Source: an uncultured Anaerolineae bacterium (GTDB lineage: Bacteria > Chloroflexota > Anaerolineae > Anaerolineales > Villigracilaceae). Taken from it: a stretch of 13,339 nt of DNA. A program made the position numbers and the translations under genes. Below the pieces are notes generated by a model. That model did no database searches and was not told the origin of the DNA. It saw nothing but the letters and a program-made list of their open reading frames with translations. The DNA is taken from assembly GCA_903854805.1 (NCBI GenBank), contig CAINXK010000560.1, positions 1 to 13,339 of the forward strand, written 5' to 3'. Positions 7,360 through 13,339 of the stretch are shown here, piece after piece. Every line of letters begins with the position of its first letter. The first letter of the stretch is position 1.

Positions 7360-8121
7360 CTAAAATGGTCCGAGCCCAAGTATTTTAGCGGCAGCCAGTA
7401 CTCCGAAGAGCAGGATTACCAGGCCAGCTCCGAGTAATTGATCTGGCAGTTCGTGCTCATCGGTCACGCTGAAATATGGATATTGGCCTTCGAGCCCCAG
7501 TTTGGGACCGCCAAACCAGGTGAAGATCAGCCCGCCCATCAGTCCGCCCAGGTGTCCCCAGTTATCGATGCCAGGCGAAAGCCCAATAAAGAAGTTGATT
7601 GCGGCCACAGTCACCACATTTTGGATCGCGCGCCGTGCTCCGCTGCCGAACATTTTGCGGTTTTGGTAGAAAAACACCAGTTCTGCGCCCAGCAGGCCAA
7701 AGATGGATGTGGATGCGCCCAGGGAGGGGTTTGGCGAAAATAAGAACGAAAAAACATTCCCGCCAATTGAGCCCATCACATAGAGAAGCAAAAAGCGGAA
7801 GTGTCCAAAACGCTTTTCCAACCCGGAGCCAATCACCACCAGCGCATACATATTAAAGCCGATGTGCAGGAGTGAGCCATGCAGAAACATGGGCGTCACC
7901 AACCGCCAGAGCTGGCCTTCAATAATGGATTGGTTGACTTTCATGCCAAGAATGGCGGGAATATCATAGCCCAGCAAGGTCTGGGTTAACATCTGTAACA
8001 AATAGATCAGCACAGTGATCGTGATCAAAACGTAGGTTACAACCGGTTTGACCAGCTTTTCATCGATCACTGGGGCAGTTGGAGGAATTTGAGGTTGAGA
8101 GTTTGCTTCGAAGGAGTTCAC
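7360..8121 (-). CDS. rhomboid-family intramembrane serine protease
   Basis: This 253-residue membrane protein should cleave single-pass membrane proteins within the bilayer. The serine-histidine dyad is present: Ser137 in GASTSIFG (135-142, where the common GxSG has Thr in place of the second Gly) and His190 in NWGHLGGLMGG (187-197). The conserved region before and within the second helix is visible: LWRLVTPMFLH with WR at 72-73, then His81, His86 and Asn90 in the HxxxxHxxxN pattern. Hydrophobic segments near 27-47, 81-101, 108-128, 136-152, 165-182, 188-204 and 228-248 give about seven helices, one beyond the six-helix core. It starts with GTG, and that GTGA overlaps the gmk stop by four bases, which implies translational coupling. 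Its substrate is unknown. Confidence 0.92.
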   Translation of the reverse strand: MNSFEANSQPQIPPTAPVIDEKLVKPVVTYVLITITVLIYLLQMLTQTLLGYDIPAILGMKVNQSIIEGQLWRLVTPMFLHGSLLHIGFNMYALVVIGSGLEKRFGHFRFLLLYVMGSIGGNVFSFLFSPNPSLGASTSIFGLLGAELVFFYQNRKMFGSGARRAIQNVVTVAAINFFIGLSPGIDNWGHLGGLMGGLIFTWFGGPKLGLEGQYPYFSVTDEHELPDQLLGAGLVILLFGVLAAAKILGLGPF

Positions 8122-8738
8122 AAGTTCACTTTTTTCTGGATTACCCGGTGGTGCTCGGCAGTAATGATGGCATGAATGTCATCGGCTGTCTCGTCCAGGC
8201 AGGCCTGTTTGTTGACCACTGCATAATCAAATTCATGGGCGCGTTTTAATTCCTGGCGGGCAGTGGCAATCCGCAGTTTTAACCCCTCGGGTGTCTCGGT
8301 TTGGCGTGCCTGCAGGCGCAACACCATGTCTTCTTCGCTTTCAGTGGTTAGAAAGATCAAGACGGTATTTGGCACCAGTTTGCGGATGGTGGCCGCGCCC
8401 TGTACATCGATCCGCATAATTACATCCATGCCGCTGGCGAGCGCATCCCGCACCTGTTGCTTGGGAATGCCTTTGTAATCGTTGTAGACAATGGCGTATT
8501 CAAGCAGTTCGTTGCCTTCGATCATGCGCGCAAATTCATCGCTGCTGACGAAGAAGTAATCCTGACCATCTACCTCGGTGGGACGCCGTGGGCGCGTTGT
8601 GGCCGTAACCACAAAGTGAAATGGCATGCCGCGTTCTTTCATTCGGTTTAGCACAGTATCTTTACCCACACCTGATGGACCTGAAATCACAATCAGCAGG
8701 GGTTCCGGATCGATAATTCGAAAATTGGGATCAATCAT
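8118..8738 (-). CDS. gmk: guanylate kinase
   Basis: The enzyme phosphorylates GMP to GDP with ATP, an essential purine-nucleotide step in the cytosol. The 206 residues match the family length. The P-loop is GPSGVGKDT (20-28), with Asp27 where Ser or Thr is common. The GMP-binding segment TTRPRRPTEVDGQDYFF (47-63) carries the expected Arg, Glu and Tyr. LLEYA (78-82) holds the guanine-side Glu80, and DVQGA (111-115) follows. The usual YGT/YGS is replaced by YKGIPK (88-93), so Ile91 stands at a position where a hydroxyl residue normally helps recognise guanine. The rest, including the C-terminal helices, is standard. It lies 74 bases after the glycosyltransferase stop and overlaps the rhomboid start. 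A TAAAAT box 6 bases before ATG suggests its own, possibly leaderless, promoter. Confidence 0.94.
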   Translation of the reverse strand: MIDPNFRIIDPEPLLIVISGPSGVGKDTVLNRMKERGMPFHFVVTATTRPRRPTEVDGQDYFFVSSDEFARMIEGNELLEYAIVYNDYKGIPKQQVRDALASGMDVIMRIDVQGAATIRKLVPNTVLIFLTTESEEDMVLRLQARQTETPEGLKLRIATARQELKRAHEFDYAVVNKQACLDETADDIHAIITAEHHRVIQKKVNL

Positions 8739-8744
8739 AACTCT

Positions 8745-8750
8745 ATTTTA
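8745..8750 (-). promoter_or_regulatory. candidate leaderless -10 box for gmk
   Basis: Minus-strand TAAAAT is separated from the gmk ATG by AGAGTT, six bases, which would place the transcription start at or next to the A of ATG. No Shine-Dalgarno is present. No good -35 hexamer is seen. Confidence 0.4.
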
Positions 8751-8757
8751 CTCGACC

Positions 8758-8775
8758 ATCCGCCTTTGAGCGGAT
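8758..8775. repeat. short perfect hairpin between the glycosyltransferase and gmk genes
   Basis: ATCCGC (8758-8763) and GCGGAT (8770-8775) form a 6-base-pair stem with a 6-base loop. On the minus strand no T tract follows, so it is a weak candidate for a terminator. It may be a processing or mRNA 3'-end stabilising hairpin. Confidence 0.35.
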
Positions 8776-8812
8776 TTCCATAGGGTAGATAATTTGTCGG
8801 ATTGGCTATTTA

Positions 8813-11197
8813 TCACTGCGCGGGACACCAGTCCCCGTCAGCATTTAAGGCGGATTGTACGACAACTTTTTCCAGATCCACCGCTGTCAGGATATTAGTG
8901 GCCTTTTCGAGGTCGAAATCAACGCGCTTTTTGAAGATCCAGACCGGTGGGTGGTCATAAACGCTGAACGCTTCCTCGGCTGCCAGCCAGCTATGGTTGA
9001 AGAGTGGCAGTGCCGGGTTTTTATTCCAGGCAAACGTCCCACCCACATCAGAAATCCACAGCGGGCCAATTTTGAGCGGAGCGCTGAAAGCGGCCACCTG
9101 TTCAAATCCCAGACGTCCATCGAACAACGCCCGGTAATATTCCATGGTCATTGGGTATGTTCGCGGGATGCGGCAGGTCGACCAGATGGAGCGCTGGCTG
9201 GGCAGGATCAGATAGTCACTCTCGGCCAGGGTGCCGAGCAGCACCTCGCGTTTGTGTGTATCATCCGGCCAGCGCACCTCCGTGGTCCTACCGCTGTATA
9301 ACTGCCCAAATGGGTCGTTGCCATCGAGGGGCATGGGCAGACCTTCATCCCAGCTTTCATTTGCGATGATGGTTCTGGCTATTGAGACCGGTGCTGCACT
9401 TGTGCTGGAGATGATCAGAAAATAGGTTATGCCCGGCTGAATTTGAATCCTTGGGAAGGTTGCTTTGACGCTGCCGCGGGTTGTTGGAATGGTAAGTTTT
9501 GTTTCGCCAAGCAGGTTTTTGCCCTGTGGGTCATTGGCAATGATCATTTGCAGCTGCCCAGGCTCGTTAGCCTGGATATGAGGGATCATGACATCCACCA
9601 GGCTGCCATTGGTGGGCAGTGTGAAGGGCAGTACATAAGGGTTTGCTGCGTTAATCTCTAAATTATCAGGTGCGCCCAGCGATTCCTGGTAAGCACCCCC
9701 GTCAGGAAGTTCCAGCTCAATTTGAAATGGGCCCGGGATGTTTTGAAAGATCCAGCGTGCGGCCTGGATGCGTGTATGTGGCGTCTGGTAGACAGCTTGT
9801 GTGAAAGCGTTGGACCAGGCCAGGGTTCCCAGGATGGTCAGACTGATGATAATAGTTGAAAAAAGAATGCGGTAGGGCCGCTGCCGAGGTCTTTCTTCCC
9901 GGACAGCCCAATGCCATATTTCCAGCAATCCCCAGGCAGCCAGCAGGCACAAAAATGGATAAATCGGCAGAAAATACCGCACTGATTTGACCCAGCGGGT
10001 GCCCATGAATACGAAGTAACCGCCGATCCAGACCAGCGGCAGCAAATGTGCCTGCCAATTTTTCCCGCTCCGCAGCATTTTCCAGAGGGCCCAGCCAAAC
10101 GCGAGCCACGCAACCAGCCCAAGCGGAAGCCCCATGCCCCACATGACCATGTTAACGAGTGGGAAAATGATCGCCGGGCGGTGTGCCCATTGTTCGGCTG
10201 GTGGCCCGCCACCTTCACCGCTGGATTCTGCCGAGGCTACCTGCATGCTAATGACCCAATCCGGGTTTGGATGCAGGCTGAACAGGCTGGTATCGCCGCT
10301 GGTGGCGCGGAAGCTCATGGGTTGGCAAATCCGAAAAACAATCCCTGCGCTAAAAAATGCCAGGGCCAGCAGCGCGATGACAACAATTGCAATCTTTTTC
10401 AGATCGGCCTGGGTCTTGAGTTTGAGATCGGCAACGCTGATGAAGGCTGCCACCAGCACCATTCCGCCGACCGGCAGGAGGTTGATCTTGCTGGCAAGCG
10501 CCATGCCAAAGGCTATCCCAAAGATAAGATACCAAACCCAATTGAAGGCTCTGGCGTGGTAGTCTTGTTCACGCCTGACCGGTGCTTGACTGGCAATTTG
10601 AACACAGGCAAAAAGCCCCAGCGTAGTAAACAATCCGCCGAAATTATCAACAGTCATGAAATGTGCTTGCTGGATCTGCATGACAGCCAGTGCGCTCAGG
10701 GCTGCTGCCAGCAACCCGGCTTTGAACCCGTAGAGTTTTTTCCCAATCAAAAATATGAATAACAGCGTTAGCGCATCTGCCAGGGCTGAAAGTTTACGCC
10801 CCAGCAGCCGAATTTCTCCGTAGCCGGTGTTGCCGCTGATTTCGCCTGCCAGGCGGATGATGGTTAATGGAAATTGTCCCCAGCGCAGCCGGTTGTCGGG
10901 CCCGTCTTGAATCTTTTCGCCGGCCAGGTCATATTTTTGATAGGGACTGAGTGTTGAGATGCGCGTATTGAAATACTCAGCCAGGCTGTCCGGAATGGCC
11001 AGTTGGGTGAGAGTATTGGTCAGCCCATATTCATCGGGGTGCAGATTGGTGTCTTCACTCCAATTGACGTGGTTGAAGCGCAAGAACAGGCCGGTCAAGA
11101 TCAGCAGCACCAGCAAGGCTTCAAAGGCCATGCTGGCGACAGCTTTTGACCGGCTACTGGTTTTCTGATTGACGGGTATCTCCAAATTTTCATCCAT
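8813..11197 (-). CDS. GT39-like (PMT_2) membrane glycosyltransferase with C-terminal extracytoplasmic domain
   Basis: Taking the ATG at 11197, the protein has 794 residues. It is a GT-C fold enzyme of the dolichyl-phosphate-mannose protein mannosyltransferase type, which moves a sugar from a polyprenyl-phosphate donor at the outer face of the membrane. The first helix spans about 24-41 and is followed by the first external loop with HPDE (53-56), the family's catalytic acidic motif. About ten further hydrophobic segments run to about 465, including RYFLPIYPFLCLLAAWG (407-423), typical of this group. Residues 470-794 are mostly soluble, with a beta-rich part (about 490-610) and a tail with SVYDHPPVWIFKK (745-757). 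The open frame extends 152 codons further upstream, but that part has no family resemblance, rarer Arg codons and no ribosome binding site, while TATAAT lies 7 bases before this ATG. An ATG at 11206 is an alternative start. Acceptor unknown. Confidence 0.85.
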   Translation of the reverse strand: MDENLEIPVNQKTSSRSKAVASMAFEALLVLLILTGLFLRFNHVNWSEDTNLHPDEYGLTNTLTQLAIPDSLAEYFNTRISTLSPYQKYDLAGEKIQDGPDNRLRWGQFPLTIIRLAGEISGNTGYGEIRLLGRKLSALADALTLLFIFLIGKKLYGFKAGLLAAALSALAVMQIQQAHFMTVDNFGGLFTTLGLFACVQIASQAPVRREQDYHARAFNWVWYLIFGIAFGMALASKINLLPVGGMVLVAAFISVADLKLKTQADLKKIAIVVIALLALAFFSAGIVFRICQPMSFRATSGDTSLFSLHPNPDWVISMQVASAESSGEGGGPPAEQWAHRPAIIFPLVNMVMWGMGLPLGLVAWLAFGWALWKMLRSGKNWQAHLLPLVWIGGYFVFMGTRWVKSVRYFLPIYPFLCLLAAWGLLEIWHWAVREERPRQRPYRILFSTIIISLTILGTLAWSNAFTQAVYQTPHTRIQAARWIFQNIPGPFQIELELPDGGAYQESLGAPDNLEINAANPYVLPFTLPTNGSLVDVMIPHIQANEPGQLQMIIANDPQGKNLLGETKLTIPTTRGSVKATFPRIQIQPGITYFLIISSTSAAPVSIARTIIANESWDEGLPMPLDGNDPFGQLYSGRTTEVRWPDDTHKREVLLGTLAESDYLILPSQRSIWSTCRIPRTYPMTMEYYRALFDGRLGFEQVAAFSAPLKIGPLWISDVGGTFAWNKNPALPLFNHSWLAAEEAFSVYDHPPVWIFKKRVDFDLEKATNILTAVDLEKVVVQSALNADGDWCPAQ

Positions 11198-11204
11198 TCC
11201 ATTC

Positions 11205-11210
11205 ATTATA
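11205..11210 (-). promoter_or_regulatory. candidate leaderless -10 box for the membrane glycosyltransferase
   Basis: A perfect TATAAT on the minus strand is followed by GAATGGA and then the ATG at 11197. A start site 7-8 bases downstream of the box would coincide with the initiation codon, giving a leaderless mRNA. No clear -35 hexamer is visible. This box is the main reason for choosing this start. Confidence 0.5.
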
Positions 11211-11330
11211 AGCGAAAGAATTCCGCCACCCGACAGTTTGGTAGCCAGCCTGGAATGTCTTTGTGCGGAGACGGCTTTCCCCGATATCATGCCCGCAGCG
11301 GGGTCCAAAGTAGGGCGGATGGCCGCCCGG

Positions 11331-11400
11331 CCCTGATCGATGGGGATGATTCGGATGGGATGGGTGGTTTGGGTGCTGGTGCCGTCCACCCTGATCGATG
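11331..11400. repeat. 12-base direct repeat flanking a G-rich tract
   Basis: CCCTGATCGATG occurs exactly at 11331-11342 and again at 11389-11400, a 58-base period. Between them the plus strand is G-rich with several GGG runs and few C. The repeat contains the palindrome ATCGAT. No function is evident. Candidates are a paired protein-binding site or a relic of a small duplication or insertion. Confidence 0.4.
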
Positions 11401-11622
11401 CCTGCTCAGAAATGCTGATACAGTCAGGTTTCGTGCGGAGTAGTGTGGGCGCAATCGCCCGGTTTCTTATCAAGAGAACCAGGTTGCCGAGGGGATGCAG
11501 ACAATGAGCTCTCGAATTTTCGCAGGCTGCGCAGTGCGTGTGATCTGACCTGGCCGTAAGGTCTGACATAGAAAAGCCGTATGGAAAACGGTTGATTTTG
11601 TATTTTCCAGGTTGAAAAGGTG

Positions 11623-11628
11623 TACAAT
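11623..11628 (+). promoter_or_regulatory. tentative -10 box for the PAS sensor gene leader
   Basis: TACAAT sits about 172 bases before the PAS gene ATG, preceded at 19-base spacing by TTGTAT. Both hexamers are imperfect. If used, the transcript would carry the tandem hairpins at 11692-11778 in a long 5' leader. An AT-rich TTTAAT at 11683-11688 is an alternative. Confidence 0.22.
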
Positions 11629-11691
11629 CTTTGCCAGGGTGGATGGCCAGCAAAGATTTAAAAATGAATATTACCGAAAAATTTTAATAGA

Positions 11692-11792
11692 GTCCAGCAG
11701 GTTCGGCGCAACTGGAAGCCGGGATGGCAGCGCGGCTTCCGCGTTTCACGCCAGATCGTAGGTGCGAAAGTGAAACGCTAAATTCGCCAGGA
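11692..11792 (+). ncRNA. structured 5' leader RNA of the PAS sensor gene, unknown class
   Basis: Two perfect stems lie back to back. GGAAGCCG (11714-11721) pairs with CGGCTTCC (11733-11740) across an 11-base loop. GCGTTTCAC (11741-11749) pairs with GTGAAACGC (11770-11778) across a 20-base loop. Upstream, TCCAG/CTGGA (11693-11697 with 11712-11716) can form a smaller stem that competes with the first by two or three bases. A competing hairpin AGCGCGG/CCGCGTT (11729-11735 with 11739-11745, loop CTT) would break both main stems. GCGAA in the second loop (11764-11768) can pair with TTCGC (11783-11787), next to the AGGA ribosome binding site at 11789-11792. It matches no riboswitch consensus I recognise. 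The plus orientation is inferred from the gene that follows. Confidence 0.45.
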
Positions 11793-11800
11793 ATAATAGT

Positions 11801-13339
11801 ATGGCTAAAAAGAAATTAATACCAACCCGGCTCGCCCAACCCACGCCTGAGGACCAGGCTTTCTACGTGATGTTTGATGGTCACGTGGCGATTATGTTGT
11901 TAATCGAACCACAGACAGGTCTCATCCTGGACGCTAATCCGGCAGCTTTATATTTTTATGGTTATCCTCAGCTGGCTGGTATGTCCATCACCGAAATTAA
12001 CGTATTGCCGCCAGAGCAGCTGGCGGTCTATCGGCAAAACTCAGTAGATCACACCCAAAATTACTTTATTTTCCCGCACCGCCTGGCCAACGGCGAAGAG
12101 CGCAGCGTGGAAGTGCATTCTTCCCCGCTCACTTTGCAGGGCAGGCAGGTATTGTTTTCCATTATTCACGACATCACCGGGCGCGAGCAGGGTATTCTGG
12201 ATGGGATCGATAAACGCGCAGTCGACCAGGAAAATTTGCGCATCTACCAAATTGAGCTGGAGATGCAGAACCATGAGCTGCGCCGCTCGCAAGAACTGAT
12301 CGAATCAATGCGCGCGCGCTATTTTGATCTGTACAACCTGGCTCCGGTGGGTTACTGCACGCTCAGCCCCGAAGGTTTGATCCTTGAGTCTAACTTGACT
12401 GCTGCTGGCATGCTTGGAGTCACGCGGACAGCGCTGATTGGGAAACCATTCCACCGCTATATCACCAGGAAACACCAGGACAGCTTCTATTTATTCCGCA
12501 AGCATCTTTTTGAAACCGGTGCCCCCCAAACCTGTGAGCTGCAGATCCTGACGGGGAATGGTCCGGCAGGCGCTGCCTGGGTGTTTCTGGAGGCCAGCCT
12601 CGCGATCGATGCCAAGGGCCCTTCCGAAGCCCGTCTGGTGATCAGCGACATATCTGAGCGCAAGCAGGCTGTGGCTGATGAATTGGAACGCGAGGTCGTT
12701 AAACGTGAGCAAGATGTGCTGGCCAGAGCTGGCGAGGAACGGCGTATCCTGCTGGATAACATCCAGACCCAGATCTGGTATCTGATTGACGACCAGACCT
12801 ACGGAACTGTCAATGAGGCGCATGCTGCTTTCATTGGTGTGCCAAAAGAGACGCTTGCTTTCAGAAGCCTGTCCGACTTTGTTCCAAATGAAACCTTGAT
12901 CCAATACCGCCAGGGTGTTAAGCAAGTCTTTGCCACCGGAGAAGCCCTGCGCAGCGAAGTTTGGATGTCGAACGCCTCGGGCGAACGGCGACTGCTCTCG
13001 ATTCTGATAGCGCCCATCCTCAACCCTGGCGATACCATTCAACAGGTTATTTGTTCTGCCGATGATATTACAGAGCGTAAGTATGCCGAAGCCGCGCTGC
13101 AGCAGAGCGAGCAGCGTTATCGGATTGTGGTTGAGTGGTCGCCATATGCAATTGTCATTCACCGGGACGGAAAAATAATATATGTCAACCCGGCAGCTGT
13201 AAAGATGTTTGGCGCAAGCTTGGCGGATGAGCTGGTGGGCAGCTCTATCTATGAGCGGATCCACCCGAATTTTCATGAAAGCGTGCGTACGCGCTTAAAG
13301 AAGGCGCTTGACGAAGGTGCCGGTGCGCCGATGATCGAG
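11801..13339 (+). CDS. multi-PAS sensor protein, 3' end outside the window (probable histidine kinase or diguanylate cyclase)
   Basis: The visible 513 residues contain about four PAS domains and no output domain, which must lie beyond the right edge. PAS1 spans about 25-130, with LDANPAALYFYGY and ending FSIIHDITGREQ. A coiled coil (140-175) contains the motif IYQIELEMQNHELRRSQ, which commonly precedes PAS in environmental sensor kinases. PAS2 (about 173-290) begins RYFDLYNLAPVGYCTLS and ends LVISDISERKQA. A second coiled coil spans 285-318. PAS3 (about 318-430) ends DDITERKYAEAALQQSE, and PAS4 (from about 438) has IYVNPAAVKMFG and is cut. There is no signal peptide or membrane helix, so it is probably a soluble redox, light or small-molecule sensor. 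AGGA lies 8 bases before ATG. The gene is divergent from the glycosyltransferase and follows a structured leader. Confidence 0.88.
   Translation, partial: MAKKKLIPTRLAQPTPEDQAFYVMFDGHVAIMLLIEPQTGLILDANPAALYFYGYPQLAGMSITEINVLPPEQLAVYRQNSVDHTQNYFIFPHRLANGEERSVEVHSSPLTLQGRQVLFSIIHDITGREQGILDGIDKRAVDQENLRIYQIELEMQNHELRRSQELIESMRARYFDLYNLAPVGYCTLSPEGLILESNLTAAGMLGVTRTALIGKPFHRYITRKHQDSFYLFRKHLFETGAPQTCELQILTGNGPAGAAWVFLEASLAIDAKGPSEARLVISDISERKQAVADELEREVVKREQDVLARAGEERRILLDNIQTQIWYLIDDQTYGTVNEAHAAFIGVPKETLAFRSLSDFVPNETLIQYRQGVKQVFATGEALRSEVWMSNASGERRLLSILIAPILNPGDTIQQVICSADDITERKYAEAALQQSEQRYRIVVEWSPYAIVIHRDGKIIYVNPAAVKMFGASLADELVGSSIYERIHPNFHESVRTRLKKALDEGAGAPMIE

Larger units (their letters stand above)
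11198..11650. other. intergenic region with an unexplained stop-free minus frame
   Basis: About 450 bases hold no gene I can support. On the minus strand one frame is open throughout and joins the glycosyltransferase frame, encoding about 150 residues that resemble nothing I know and contain no signal peptide or membrane segment. A plus-strand frame at 11255-11443 is likewise unrecognised. The stretch is notable for a G-rich plus strand (11341-11380), a hairpin GGGCGG/CCGCCC at 11313-11328, and a 12-base direct repeat. A decayed gene or long regulatory leader is possible. Confidence 0.4.

Noticed and set aside
10046..10762. 238-codon plus-strand open frame inside the glycosyltransferase gene
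   Set aside because: It lies opposite hydrophobic helix-coding sequence, which tends to give long antisense frames. The product is Cys/Pro/His-rich and unrecognised.
11341..11380. Strict three-tetrad G-quadruplex on the plus strand
   Set aside because: One loop would need about 11 bases. Only a looser or two-tetrad form is possible, so it was kept only as part of the G-rich repeat observation.
11198..11653. Longest-frame start of the glycosyltransferase at 11653, giving 946 residues
   Set aside because: The extra residues show no GT39 features and no ribosome binding site precedes the far ATG. A -10 box lies 7 bases before the ATG at 11197, where the family-like N-terminus and first membrane helix begin shortly after.
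12491..13276. 261-codon minus-strand open frame inside the PAS gene
   Set aside because: The plus-strand frame encodes well-formed PAS domains with coiled-coil linkers through the same bases. The minus frame has no recognisable protein and no ribosome binding site, so it is an antisense shadow.

Overview
The window most likely comes from a member of the phylum Chloroflexota, probably class Anaerolineae. This is inferred from family flavour rather than from a marker gene. The clues are a cytoplasmic histidine kinase with a LacI-type sugar-binding sensor domain ending in an SCGC motif, a large GT39-type membrane glycosyltransferase with a C-terminal SVYDHP motif, a guanylate kinase with a GPSGVGKDT P-loop, and a multi-PAS sensor protein. 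Base composition is moderate, roughly half G+C.

Layout. Bases 1-443 hold no convincing gene, only an open frame of 65 codons running in from the left edge and the promoter zone of the first gene. A sensor histidine kinase (444-3659, +) follows and meets the minus-strand block tail to tail, with 17 bases between stop codons. The minus-strand block reads, in transcription order: a GT39-like membrane glycosyltransferase (11197-8813), guanylate kinase gmk (8738-8118), a rhomboid protease overlapping gmk by 4 bases (8121-7360), UDP-glucose 6-dehydrogenase (7208-5913) ending at a strong intrinsic terminator, then a two-gene unit of a methyltransferase with a zinc-ribbon tail (5787-4876) and a C45/penicillin-acyltransferase-like Ntn hydrolase (4870-3677). 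A divergent intergenic region of about 600 bases (11198-11800) separates the glycosyltransferase from a plus-strand multi-PAS sensor gene that runs off the right edge (11801-13339).

How the genes fit together. The Ugd dehydrogenase supplies UDP-glucuronate for envelope polysaccharide or glycolipid, and the GT39-type enzyme transfers sugars from a lipid carrier at the membrane, so the middle of the window has an envelope-glycan theme. gmk is housekeeping. The methyltransferase/Ntn-hydrolase pair is an unassigned two-gene module. The two flanking genes are signalling proteins without a response regulator inside the window.

The most interesting non-coding signals are: tandem, mutually exclusive RNA hairpins in the leader of the PAS gene; two minus-strand genes (glycosyltransferase and gmk) whose -10-like boxes lie 6-7 bases before ATG with no Shine-Dalgarno, as expected for leaderless mRNAs; a terminator hairpin that is fully paired only on the minus strand; and a perfect 10-base inverted repeat whose inner arm abuts the histidine kinase -10 box. 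No tRNA, rRNA, CRISPR array or transposase was recognised.
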